Made by a program: the position numbers and the translations under genes
Source: Pseudomonadales bacterium
Lineage (GTDB): Bacteria; Pseudomonadota; Gammaproteobacteria; Pseudomonadales; Pseudohongiellaceae
Direction: 5' to 3'
Length of the DNA: 64,000 nt
Assembly: GCA_012103535.1 (NCBI GenBank)
Contig: WLWQ01000001.1
Coordinates: 1,804,280-1,868,279, forward strand
Notes under the pieces: model-generated
Told to the model about the DNA's origin: nothing
Databases searched by the model: none
Seen by the model: only the letters and a program-made list of their open reading frames with translations
Shown: positions 1-8,014 of the stretch, in pieces
How positions within the stretch are numbered: the first letter of the stretch is position 1
How the letters are laid out: the number at the start of each line of letters is the position of its first letter

Positions 1-811
1 AATTGTGTTTCTAAACGCTTCTGCAATCGCCTCTGCAATGATTCTCTTACAATCGAAATCCGAAGCATTTCCAAATGGACTTGCCAACAGCTCCAATCAG
101 GTAGGCCGAAACCTGATGGACCACATCAGCGGTGCCGGCGCCAATGGCATTTTGCAGGGTTTTGATAATAAGAAAGTGTTTGGGCGGCGGCCATCTGGTG
201 GAATTTACATTCCCCGTTACGCCAACATCACCGAGAACGACAAGCCCTTCAGTCGTGGCTTTGGTTACCAGGGCGGCGCATCACCTGTTGGCAATGCCGG
301 TGGACAAATCGCTGGAATCGGAAAGGATTTTAAAGAGGCCCATAAGTCTCCCGGCCCTTGGCGAATAAATATAGGCGCTTTCGGAGAACAGTTACCGAAT
401 CCCAATAACAGAGTTACCTTGCATCCGACGAAGACTGACAAATGGGATAATCCTCAGGCGCTATTTGATGTGAGTTACGGCGAGAACGAGCACACCATGC
501 TGGAAGAAGCGCGTAAAGATGCGGTAGCAATGTTGGAGGCCGCCGGTTGTACCGACATCAATTCCAATCCGGTTAGTTTGACCGTACCCGGTAACAGGAT
601 TCATGAAATGGGTTCTGCAAGAATGGGAAATGATCCTGAGAGCTCGGTATTAAATAAATGGTGTCAGACTCATGATGTCCCGAATCTGTTTATCACCGAC
701 GGTGCTTTCATGACTTCTGCTGCCTGTCAGAACCCTTCTATTTCTTATATGGCGTTTACTGCAAGGGCTTGTGATTATGCGGTGAAGTTGTTAAATGAAA
801 ACCAAATTTAG
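1..811 (+). CDS. GMC-family oxidoreductase, C-terminal part (gene cut by window start)
   Basis: The reading frame is open from the first bases, so the gene starts upstream and the GTG at 5 is not its real start. The visible 269 residues match the C-terminal half of glucose-methanol-choline (GMC) FAD oxidoreductases. There is an 'SSNQVGRNLMDH' segment near the start, and a C-terminal GMC_oxred_C region with HEMGSARMG (the family's active-site His) and ITDGAF...CQNPS (active-site Asn and FAD contact). Family knowledge: these enzymes oxidise alcohols or sugars, and proteobacterial members are often periplasmic sugar or gluconate dehydrogenases that work with a small subunit and a cytochrome c. 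The N-terminal FAD-binding motif and any Tat signal lie outside the window, so the substrate cannot be assigned. The gene ends just before a run of terminator-like hairpins. Confidence 0.9.
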   Translation, partial: IVFLNASAIASAMILLQSKSEAFPNGLANSSNQVGRNLMDHISGAGANGILQGFDNKKVFGRRPSGGIYIPRYANITENDKPFSRGFGYQGGASPVGNAGGQIAGIGKDFKEAHKSPGPWRINIGAFGEQLPNPNNRVTLHPTKTDKWDNPQALFDVSYGENEHTMLEEARKDAVAMLEAAGCTDINSNPVSLTVPGNRIHEMGSARMGNDPESSVLNKWCQTHDVPNLFITDGAFMTSAACQNPSISYMAFTARACDYAVKLLNENQI

Positions 812-840
812 AATTTAGTATCGCTAATAGATTCAAAGAT

Positions 841-862
841 GGATTCGAGCTCGACGCTCTCA
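841..862. repeat. 22-bp direct repeat, copy 1
   Basis: The motif begins GGATTCGAGCTCGACG and ends CTCTCA. It recurs at 923-944 with a single mismatch (G to T at position 7). Each copy sits directly upstream of a hairpin followed by T residues, so repeat plus hairpin look like a duplicated unit. Function unknown. Confidence 0.6.
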
Positions 863-866
863 CAAT

Positions 867-894
867 AAAAAACGACCTTGAAAGGTCGTTTTTT
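867..894 (+). terminator. Rho-independent terminator after the GMC oxidoreductase gene
   Basis: The stem ACGACCT/AGGTCGT has a TGAA loop, an A-run on its left and six T residues on its right. It is the first hairpin after the stop codon at 811. Because of the A-run it could also act on the opposite strand. Confidence 0.85.
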
Positions 895-922
895 GCATAA
901 CTGAATTAGTTAACTATGAGCA

Positions 923-944
923 GGATTCTAGCTCGACGCTCTCA
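923..944. repeat. 22-bp direct repeat, copy 2
   Basis: Second copy of the motif seen at 841-862, 21 of 22 bases identical. It is directly followed by the perfect 14-bp hairpin at 945-977. Confidence 0.6.
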
Positions 945-979
945 ATGAAAACGGGCACATTAAGTGCCCGTTTTCATTT
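945..979. terminator. Strong hairpin, probable second terminator
   Basis: Perfect 14-bp stem ATGAAAACGGGCAC/GTGCCCGTTTTCAT with loop ATTAA. The T-rich right arm gives a terminator-like structure read on the plus strand. It lies in the non-coding stretch 812-1114. Confidence 0.6.
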
Positions 980-990
980 GCCACTAATGA

Positions 991-1022
991 TTTATTTTGC
1001 GCATCAAGATGCGCAAAATAAA
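991..1022. repeat. Perfect 14-bp inverted repeat
   Basis: The arms TTTATTTTGCGCAT and ATGCGCAAAATAAA are separated by CAAG. It is symmetrical, with A/T-rich outer arms, so it may be a bidirectional terminator or a structured RNA element. No strand can be assigned. Confidence 0.6.
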
Positions 1023-1040
1023 TTAGTTCACTCACACTAA

Positions 1041-1066
1041 AAAACGACCTCTAGAGGTCGTCTTTT
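1041..1066 (-). terminator. Bidirectional terminator, likely serving the 1115-2275 gene
   Basis: Palindromic stem ACGACCTC/GAGGTCGT with an A-run on the left (T-run on the minus strand) and TCTTTT on the right. It is about 50 nt beyond the stop codon of the minus-strand gene ending at 1115. The stem core, and the CTCACA-like flank, resemble the hairpin at 867-894, suggesting a duplicated terminator unit. Confidence 0.7.
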
Positions 1067-1114
1067 GTGCCGTATTATCTTTTTCCGAGTCTGATTCACA
1101 GACTCAGAAAAGAG

Positions 1115-2275
1115 CTAATTTGGATTCGACATAATCATCACGTGATTCATGCCCATGGCATCGCGAGAGCGGTTGCGCTCAGAGCGGGACAGGTCTCCAA
1201 TGGCAGGTCCACCCTGATTGAAGATGCCGCCACGTAATGCATTCAATAAATAATCCATTGTATCTGCAACGTACAAGTCATCAGCAGTGTATTGCTCCAC
1301 TACCTGATCGATAACGGTTTCACGATCCTGCAGATTAGGATAAGCAATGACATCGGCAAGTGCCGACTCAAGCATATTCAGGTTATCGATAATGACTGCA
1401 GCCATCGGCGACTGGCTGTAAAGCTGTGGAGATATTGCCGGTACACTTGGCATTTCCGTTGGCGCTGGGAACATGGTCATACCAGTATCAGAACCTACTT
1501 TATTCCAATAACGTTCCAAAGTAACCGGAACACGGCCTGCAAATTGTGGATCAACCTGTCCGATAATGATGGCTTCCAACGAGGCAAGTTGTAACCACTG
1601 GTTTGAGTACATCAAACCACTTAGCTTTGGATAGCCCATGCGAAAAGCATCGGCATACGGATGATCGAGATAAAGCTCGGCTGCCTTGGGTGAAGTAGAC
1701 ACCGCATGTCTTTCATCGCTTGTCAGGTACTCATGAATCGCTTCATTTACCGCAGTCTGCTTCTGATACTGCGAAGTAGAATCATTGGCGAATATATCCC
1801 AAAGTGCGTTTTCAAAACTGCGGCCATGAGCTAATACCATTGCAGCATGGGTAGTAAGAGCTTCAGAGTTGGCAAATGCCTCGCCCGCGGCACTATCGGA
1901 ATGAGTACCGCGCACACTTTCACCGAGATCGATGCGAGCATCTGTTTCTAACTCACCGAAGTGGCCATCCATGTCCATTTCCATGGCCATACCCATGCCA
2001 CCATGACCACCGTGCCCGCCTTGTTCGGCTTCAGCCAGCATATCCAGATGCATCTTTAATTCCATGCGTCCTTCCTGGGCATCAGGACTCCCATTGATGT
2101 CAGCTATGGCGTCGTAAATACCTGCCTGAGTCACGTCGAAGGCGTTATAGAGAGTCGCCAGATCGGGATGCGCACTGCGCAGACTGCCAGATTGGGCCAG
2201 AGCCGATGTGGAAATAACTGCTCCCAATGCCAAACCCAGTGTTAATTTTGTCGTGTTTTTAAACGGTGTATTCAT
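1115..2275 (-). CDS. Secreted His/Met-rich protein of unknown function
   Basis: I do not recognise a family with certainty. The 386-residue product starts with a clear Sec signal peptide (about residues 1-28, ending STSALAQ). It then has a mostly helical-looking domain broken at about residues 87-106 by a low-complexity segment rich in Gly, His and Met (GGHGGHGGMGMAMEMDMDGH), a composition often used to bind copper or other metals. The rest has many conserved-looking aromatic and acidic residues but no catalytic motif that I can name. It is monocistronic, with its own terminator at 1041-1066 and about 200 nt of non-coding DNA upstream. A periplasmic metal-related role is a guess from the His/Met cluster only. 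Confidence 0.75.
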   Translation of the reverse strand: MNTPFKNTTKLTLGLALGAVISTSALAQSGSLRSAHPDLATLYNAFDVTQAGIYDAIADINGSPDAQEGRMELKMHLDMLAEAEQGGHGGHGGMGMAMEMDMDGHFGELETDARIDLGESVRGTHSDSAAGEAFANSEALTTHAAMVLAHGRSFENALWDIFANDSTSQYQKQTAVNEAIHEYLTSDERHAVSTSPKAAELYLDHPYADAFRMGYPKLSGLMYSNQWLQLASLEAIIIGQVDPQFAGRVPVTLERYWNKVGSDTGMTMFPAPTEMPSVPAISPQLYSQSPMAAVIIDNLNMLESALADVIAYPNLQDRETVIDQVVEQYTADDLYVADTMDYLLNALRGGIFNQGGPAIGDLSRSERNRSRDAMGMNHVMIMSNPN

Positions 2276-2478
2276 TCTCTGAATCCCCGGAATTTCTAGA
2301 AATATTGCGAAGTGAAAGGATAAAAGTCCTCACTTCTAAAGTCCACCGCAAATCCGCGAGAGGCCCGTCTACCGCGGCGTAAACCATTGAAAAAATGCAA
2401 CAAATTGTAATTTGCCGTCAACTGCAACGGAATATCTTAAGCTGTGACAAAGAGTGATATTTAGAAGAATACTTAGGA

Positions 2479-2958
2479 CTATTGATCGACGAAGTGGAAG
2501 TCCGCCGGACCTCTACGGCTCACCAGGATAATTGCCTCACTACCGCCGGCAGGAATATCCCAGGAATGGTTTAGTTTGCCGGGAATGAGAACATAGCTGC
2601 CGGTCTTTAGATGGTGTTCTTTATCCCCCAGCACAATAGTTAATTCACCCTTCACCACCGCTACATGTTCATCAAAAGTATGCCAGTGAGTATCGAAATG
2701 AGTGCCGGCGGGAAACATCGCGTAGTAAGTCACACCACCGTTTACCGGATCGACTCCCTGACGGGCGGTACGCAATCCCAATGGAGTACCGTTGCCGCCA
2801 CCAGGTGGTCCCCACTCCAGCTCGTCCAGATTAACCGCCAGTGGTTGGGAGACTTCTTGCGCGGAGGTATTGTTTTGGTTGTACAGAGTAAGCCCTGCCA
2901 GTACGGCAGTGGCCAGGGCAATCAGGAGTAAGCGGATAAGTGAAATTCGTAAACTCAT
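2479..2958 (-). CDS. Cupin-domain protein with N-terminal membrane anchor or signal
   Basis: 159 residues. An N-terminal hydrophobic segment (about 7-25) is a signal anchor or uncleaved signal peptide. A single Cupin_2 barrel follows, with the motif pair FPAGTHFDTHWHTFDEHVAVVKGE-like (first cupin motif, HxH and a later Glu/His) and PGKLNHSW (second-motif His). These residues usually chelate one metal ion. Small cupins of this kind are sugar isomerases, dioxygenases or sensors; the sequence does not decide which. It is the last gene of a tightly packed minus-strand operon (8 nt after the methyltransferase gene), with the STAND regulator at the head. Confidence 0.8.
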   Translation of the reverse strand: MSLRISLIRLLLIALATAVLAGLTLYNQNNTSAQEVSQPLAVNLDELEWGPPGGGNGTPLGLRTARQGVDPVNGGVTYYAMFPAGTHFDTHWHTFDEHVAVVKGELTIVLGDKEHHLKTGSYVLIPGKLNHSWDIPAGGSEAIILVSRRGPADFHFVDQ

Positions 2959-2966
2959 GCGGCCTA

Positions 2967-3632
2967 TTAAACCACTTCTTGGATGAGAAAGGCGACTTGT
3001 TCTGATAAAGGTCCTGCGCTCACCTGGCGGCGAAACAGCGCGCGAAACTTAAGCTGGTGACTCTGACAGAATTCATAGAATGCTTTCGCTTCATGCTGCG
3101 TCCAATCCCACTCGCCAGTAGGTGCGTAGAATTCGTCAAACAACAACAGCGTACCCGCAGCAGGCGGACATCGATCCAACACAGCTTTCGTCGATTCATA
3201 CAGGTCGCAATCGATGTGTATCAATGCTGGTACGCCGATTTCCGCAACGACTGAATCAGTAATAGTGTCTTCAAACAAACCCTCATGGAAAATCACCGAT
3301 TCATCGTGTTTGTACCAGTTAACGACACGCTCACGGGGAATACGAAACGTGCCTTTGGGATAACCCGGCCGCCAGTCATGGGGCAAGCCTTCCCACCAGT
3401 CGAAGGCAAATAACTTATTGTTGTGGGTGTAGCGATTGCGTACCCGATTCAATTCCTGAAAGGTGCGATTCCAGCCCACCCCGAATGCTGCCCAGTGACC
3501 AGTCTTGTTGGTGATCATCTGGGCAATGATGTCGTAGTAACTATCCACCGGAACTTCAGCCAGGCGATCCAGTTCGAAGAAGGCGATAAGCTCTTCTGCA
3601 GTAGGTGGTAGTTGTTGGGCTGTCTCGGTCAT
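2967..3632 (-). CDS. SAM-dependent methyltransferase, TylF/macrocin O-methyltransferase-like
   Basis: 221 residues without signal peptide. The C-terminal half has the TylF-family core IHIDCDLYESTKAVLDRC followed by GTLLLFDEFY. In that family the acidic residues after 'DxDLYxST' and the 'DE/DD' pair bind metal and help O-methylation. The N-terminal SAM-binding loop is less canonical (FGVGWNRTFQEL around residue 50). Characterised TylF members methylate sugar hydroxyls of macrolides, but environmental relatives act on many unidentified small molecules. It lies between a PaaK/CapK-like ligase (10 nt upstream) and a cupin gene, which suggests a small-molecule modification pathway. Confidence 0.75.
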   Translation of the reverse strand: MTETAQQLPPTAEELIAFFELDRLAEVPVDSYYDIIAQMITNKTGHWAAFGVGWNRTFQELNRVRNRYTHNNKLFAFDWWEGLPHDWRPGYPKGTFRIPRERVVNWYKHDESVIFHEGLFEDTITDSVVAEIGVPALIHIDCDLYESTKAVLDRCPPAAGTLLLFDEFYAPTGEWDWTQHEAKAFYEFCQSHQLKFRALFRRQVSAGPLSEQVAFLIQEVV

Positions 3633-3642
3633 GACACTGATT

Positions 3643-5031
3643 TTAGTTCTCTTCGCTTATCTCGCTACGAAAATCCTCGTACTTACCAGTGGCGGAGCGT
3701 GGAATCTCATCGGGATAACTGAAGACGATATCAAATTGATGACCGATGCGGGAATTGATTAGTTCTTTTAATTGCTGTTCTTGTTCCAGCACTACTTCGT
3801 TTCCCGTTACCAGCTTCACTTCCAGATGCTCCATGTTCTTTTGCACCATCTGAAACTGTTTCACCGGCACGATGTCGCTGTAGCGTAACTCGCTGAGACG
3901 GGGCCAGAGCTTCGAACCATCCGGCAACACTAACAAATTACGAGTTCTACCCAGTATGCGATTCAAAGTGGGCAAGCCCCTGCCGCAACTGCATGGCTTT
4001 CCAACTTCCCCATAATCTCCGATCTCATAGCGCACCAGCGGCATGGCGAAATTGTGTAACGGCGTCACCACAATCCGACCACTCTGTCCCGGACCACAGG
4101 GTTTGTTCTCATCGTCCAGCACTTCCATGAACACCCCTTCTGATTGCACATGATAGCCATCTCCATCGGGACACTGTAGCGCCATATATCCAACTTCCTG
4201 GGCAGAATACATATCCACCAGTTCCAAATCCCAGGCTTGTTGGGTCAACTTCCTCACGGAATCGTCGACGGACTCACCGAGCGCGCTTACTCCTTTTAAG
4301 AAAGGCAGTTCAGTTTTCTTATCGATACTCAATTGCGCCAAACCAGCGATGACCGAAGGAAAAGCTAATAGGTAACCCGGCTGTTCCCTTTGCAACCAAT
4401 CCAATTGCTGTTCGATGGTAGCAGTTATGGCGAGGCCGACACTCTCCCCTGTCTGATAAAGATTGGTATAAGGCTTGCCCCAATTCGCCTGTCGGCCACC
4501 TTCAGGATAATTGGCCACACCATCGTCGAAGGTGCGAATCATCGCGAACTTCTCTTTGAAGTTACGCTTGTGCCAGAAGTGATCTCGCAAGTTAAACGCC
4601 ATGTAGAACAGCTGATCTATGGCGGTCTTTTTAACCTTGATAGGCGTACCCGTAGATCCCGAGGTATGCACCTCCATAGTCTTACCGTGAGAAGCATCTA
4701 ATTGCGTGGCCTCTAACAGGCTACCGAGCTTCGGAATCTGACCGCGACGCAAGATAGGCAGTGAATGCCATTGCTGAGCTGTTATTGGAGTATCTTCCTT
4801 GAACTCGATCGCCTTCAGAATATCGGAGTAAGCCGGCACCGATTTCGCGCAGTGGATCAAAACTGAATGCAGTTGTTTGGATTGAGCGAAAGCTATCTGT
4901 TCGGGAGTCCAGCGTTCACTCTGCTGAAGTTGAAACAGAATAGACAAGACACCGGCACTGGAGCCACCAGAGATTGCGGGCCAGAGAATTCCATTGATCG
5001 CTGATTTGGGAACGCTTATTACTTCACTCAC
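3643..5031 (-). CDS. AMP-forming ligase, PaaK/CapK (phenylacetate-CoA ligase-like) family
   Basis: 462 residues. The adenylation P-loop TSGSTGTPIK lies at 123-132, preceded by the family's helical N-terminus. A substrate/hinge region has YSAQEVGYMALQCP (about 275), then VVTPLHNFAMPLVRYEIGDYG and CSCGRGLP with a Cys pair as in PaaK/CapK proteins, then LGRTRNLLVLPDG. The enzyme should activate a carboxylic acid as its adenylate and probably pass it to CoA or another acceptor. The start is a GTG, 13 nt behind the STAND gene stop, with a weak ribosome-binding site, so translation may be coupled. The substrate is unknown; CapK-like members occur in capsule and natural-product clusters. Confidence 0.8.
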   Translation of the reverse strand: MSEVISVPKSAINGILWPAISGGSSAGVLSILFQLQQSERWTPEQIAFAQSKQLHSVLIHCAKSVPAYSDILKAIEFKEDTPITAQQWHSLPILRRGQIPKLGSLLEATQLDASHGKTMEVHTSGSTGTPIKVKKTAIDQLFYMAFNLRDHFWHKRNFKEKFAMIRTFDDGVANYPEGGRQANWGKPYTNLYQTGESVGLAITATIEQQLDWLQREQPGYLLAFPSVIAGLAQLSIDKKTELPFLKGVSALGESVDDSVRKLTQQAWDLELVDMYSAQEVGYMALQCPDGDGYHVQSEGVFMEVLDDENKPCGPGQSGRIVVTPLHNFAMPLVRYEIGDYGEVGKPCSCGRGLPTLNRILGRTRNLLVLPDGSKLWPRLSELRYSDIVPVKQFQMVQKNMEHLEVKLVTGNEVVLEQEQQLKELINSRIGHQFDIVFSYPDEIPRSATGKYEDFRSEISEEN

Positions 5032-5044
5032 CTACTAAATGCTT

Positions 5045-7669
5045 CTAGTGCAAAGATTCGCCTGGCATTCTTTCACTTTTCGCGGTGTTAGGTAAGTGGA
5101 CAGCTAATGTTTCCCGCAATTCGGCTATTTCTTTATCACGAAATCGATACATTTCCATGTTTGGCAGTGCTAAAGCTTTTCCTAGATACTCGTTGCTGAG
5201 CTCATAATTTTCTTGCTTCAGTCGCAATTGAGCCATCCCTAAATAGGCTTCCCACTCCCCAAACTTTGCCCCGGTAATTTGAGAGATACTAATTGCTTCA
5301 TCTAAGTCTTTTAAAGCTTCTTGAAAATTTTCTACAGCAGTATGAAATCTTGCTCTGGAACTTAGCCCAGTTGGCAAATACAGCCACTCATCTGCAGTTT
5401 TCAGTAATTCGATTTGTCTATCCAAATATTTCTTAGCATTTATTTTGTCACCTGACTCAAGAAAAATAAGTCCAAGTACTAAGATATCAGAAGCTAACAA
5501 CGAAGTTGTATCAATTGCCACTTGCCAAGATTCTAGATGTCGCCATGCGAATGTTTTTAGTGCTCTGTTTAGTGCTCCTTTAACATCCCCATTGTCGAGC
5601 AAGTATTTACAATAATATGAACTTATTGTCGGAAACGGCGCAGGAGAAACAGGATTACTAGATAATAATACGGCTTCTGATCGTTCAAAATATTCAAATG
5701 CGTTTTCGCTTTCGCCTTTGAGGTGTTGTGCATAGCCACTAAAGTTGGCCGCCATCCCTTGAATTACTTTGTTCTCTGAGCTATTAATAATTGCACTCAT
5801 TTCTTGTTCTAATGTTAATGCTCTACTCATTTCTCCTGCCATAATTAGCATGGACATTAACGGGCCAGCCGCACTGGCAGCTTCAAGAAATTTTCCGTTC
5901 TGTACATACCATTCTATACTCTTGAGCGAAGGGTCAATAGCTGTATAGATGTCACCTAGATATATCAGATTTGCGGCTGCAGATGAGAGCAAATATCCCT
6001 TCGCTTCCCCTGGAAGTGAGGGCAAAGGTTCATCCCATTCTTTTTTGAAGAAAGCTTTAATACAAGCTTGATCTGCGTAGTGCGATCCTTCAGTAAACAT
6101 CGAAAACTGTTTCCGCTTAATTTTTTCGAAATAAATGTGAAATGCCTCTTCAATTCTTCCCGCATTCGCTCCATATCTAACTGCCCGATACAAGGGTTCT
6201 AGTTCTTGCATACTCGTCGGAAAATCTGAAGTTACGGAATTGAAATAACCAAATAGTAAGTCATTTCCTTTAATCCAATCTGAAATATTATTAGAACGCT
6301 GATACTCGATAGAAAAATCCCTAACAATAGGATGACAATCTAAAACTAACTCATTACGAACTTTCTCAACCGAGACTAATCTTGAATCGTGCAATTGTTT
6401 TATACTAAAGCGCCATTTAGCTTTGGTTAATTGATTTAATTCTGTTGTTAGCCCTTTGATATCTGCAAAATTGGCTATTGATTGCAATTCCGATAGCTCA
6501 ATTGCTCTATCAAGAAGACTTAATAAGAAAAGAATTTTTAATGCCGGGCTATCTTCAAAGTATTTTAGATAAGCACTCAATACATTCTTCGCGTGGGAGT
6601 CTAGTGTGCTTTCACCAAACAGCGATTCAATAGACTTGTATGAATTGATGCTGCCACCATGAACTACTGAAAGATAACCGCCAAATAGAGACAAACTAAG
6701 TGCGTGCCCTTCATAGAGCTCTCCTGCTGTTTCTAATTCTGAAATCTCACCCGACACGCCTAGACTTTGCAGGTAACTAGCGCTAGCCTCTTTAGATAGG
6801 TGGCCTAAGTCGATCGTACCAATTCTTCCATCGGCATAGTTTTCTAGATCTCTTACTTCTAATCTGGATGTAATAAGACACAATCCGGTATTTTCTTCGG
6901 ATAATTCGCGAACCAAACAAGAGATTGCAGGATTTTCAATTTGACCCTGCTTTGGACCTGGACCCAATTGCATAGGTTCAAGTCCATCCAAAACAAGTAA
7001 TGTTTTCTTGCTACGAATCAATTTTGCGAGTCTTGAAGCTTTGGCCCAGGGTGTACCAGAAGCCGGCTCTTCGTCTCCAAACCATTCCAGAGCATGTTCG
7101 ATAAACAAATCCCCAGAAGATTTTAATTCCGACGATTCGCCTTGCCAGTAGAATGACCAAGCATAAACGCGTTCGGCAACCTTATACTCACTTTTGTTTA
7201 AATCAGACAACCATCGATTTACTAAACTGCTCTTCCCAACTCCACCAAACGCAATCAATTGCACCACATTGGATTCCGATTGTTGCCAATAGTAATTTAG
7301 TAGTTCGAGCTCATTGTCTCGACCAAACAACTCCAAGCTAGTGATTGGCATGGTTGAATTCGAAATTTCTATTGCACTCTTACTTAAATCACTATTGGAT
7401 TGCTCAAGCCGGTCTCTGACTTTTGTTTCGAATTGTTCAATTTCAAGTGATAACCAGGAAACTTCGATTAAGAACAATTTGGCAATTGGAGCAACTTGGT
7501 AATGAGGTATGCAATTACCATGCGTTGTAGTAGTTCCTCGGCACCATCGGCTAACGGCTTGTCGAGAAACATCTAACTCTCTAGCCAGATCTGAGTGATT
7601 TTTTATTTTTGAGTTAACTTGAAGCGAATAGAGTAGCTGTAACTTTATTGCGAGATTTGGATGTTTCAT
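5045..7669 (-). CDS. HTH-STAND ATPase-TPR regulator
   Basis: 874 residues. An N-terminal helix-turn-helix (about 24-46, SDLARELDVSRQAVSRWCRG) resembles phage-repressor-type DNA-binding domains. A STAND/NB-ARC-like NTPase follows: entry motif LFGRDNELELL (114-124), Walker A GGVGKSSLV (142-150), Walker B LLVLDGLEP (224-232), and HALSLSLFGGYL (GxP/arm-like region). The C-terminal half (about 480-860) is helical TPR-type repeats. The ATPase and the following domain are clearly paralogous to the TIR-STAND-TPR protein at 49013-52066; both share RVYAWSFY-QG, WFGD and LIRS-TLL-LDGLEP. Family knowledge: STAND proteins are ligand-triggered oligomerising switches, and with an HTH they act as transcription regulators like MalT. 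ATG start supported by GGAG 7 nt upstream. It heads an operon with a ligase, a methyltransferase and a cupin gene. Confidence 0.85.
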   Translation of the reverse strand: MKHPNLAIKLQLLYSLQVNSKIKNHSDLARELDVSRQAVSRWCRGTTTTHGNCIPHYQVAPIAKLFLIEVSWLSLEIEQFETKVRDRLEQSNSDLSKSAIEISNSTMPITSLELFGRDNELELLNYYWQQSESNVVQLIAFGGVGKSSLVNRWLSDLNKSEYKVAERVYAWSFYWQGESSELKSSGDLFIEHALEWFGDEEPASGTPWAKASRLAKLIRSKKTLLVLDGLEPMQLGPGPKQGQIENPAISCLVRELSEENTGLCLITSRLEVRDLENYADGRIGTIDLGHLSKEASASYLQSLGVSGEISELETAGELYEGHALSLSLFGGYLSVVHGGSINSYKSIESLFGESTLDSHAKNVLSAYLKYFEDSPALKILFLLSLLDRAIELSELQSIANFADIKGLTTELNQLTKAKWRFSIKQLHDSRLVSVEKVRNELVLDCHPIVRDFSIEYQRSNNISDWIKGNDLLFGYFNSVTSDFPTSMQELEPLYRAVRYGANAGRIEEAFHIYFEKIKRKQFSMFTEGSHYADQACIKAFFKKEWDEPLPSLPGEAKGYLLSSAAANLIYLGDIYTAIDPSLKSIEWYVQNGKFLEAASAAGPLMSMLIMAGEMSRALTLEQEMSAIINSSENKVIQGMAANFSGYAQHLKGESENAFEYFERSEAVLLSSNPVSPAPFPTISSYYCKYLLDNGDVKGALNRALKTFAWRHLESWQVAIDTTSLLASDILVLGLIFLESGDKINAKKYLDRQIELLKTADEWLYLPTGLSSRARFHTAVENFQEALKDLDEAISISQITGAKFGEWEAYLGMAQLRLKQENYELSNEYLGKALALPNMEMYRFRDKEIAELRETLAVHLPNTAKSERMPGESLH

Positions 7670-8014
7670 TGCAGGACTCCAACCCAGGTCTCATTAGGAC
7701 CCAATCCAGAGTGCTATATATACAACGTAGCACGTGTCTTATTTTTATTGTGTGCCTGGGTGAATTAATCCCCCAAGTTCTATAGGAGCCTATCTCAAAA
7801 TTTATCCCTAGTCGAGATACCCTAATAAGTATTTGAATTCAGTTGGAATTTGAGGTTTATTCAACTTTTTCAGAGACTTATAAATATGGATAAGTTATAA
7901 GAATCTGACGACTCTGTGATAACACCGTCACATTTACAGTGATTGGATGTACTCCCACCTAAAACTTGATGTCGGACACAGATTAGCGGTACTTTTCATC
8001 TAGACTTACCCATT
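7670..8014. other. Intergenic region between STAND regulator and pilin gene
   Basis: AT-rich, divergent promoter region with no coding sequence that I can support. The only notable element is the inverted repeat at 7711-7733. I see no convincing sigma-54 (GG-N10-GC) site in front of the pilin gene and only weak sigma-70-like hexamers. Confidence 0.5.
7711..7733. promoter_or_regulatory. Candidate operator: GTGCTA-N11-TAGCAC inverted repeat
   Basis: Perfect 6-bp arms GTGCTA and TAGCAC with an 11-nt AT-rich spacer that contains a TATATA stretch. It lies about 45 nt upstream of the start of the HTH-STAND gene. The spacing of one helical turn or more between half-site centres fits a dimeric HTH repressor or activator, possibly autoregulation. 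The function is inferred only from position and symmetry. Confidence 0.35.

Noticed and set aside
841..944. tRNA remnants suggested by GATTCGA-like sequence
   Set aside because: No cloverleaf arms or CCA-proximal stem can be drawn around the motif.
1081..1112. GAGTCT/AGACTC inverted repeat as terminator of the 1115-2275 gene
   Set aside because: No T-run in the correct orientation; the hairpin at 1041-1066 is a better candidate.
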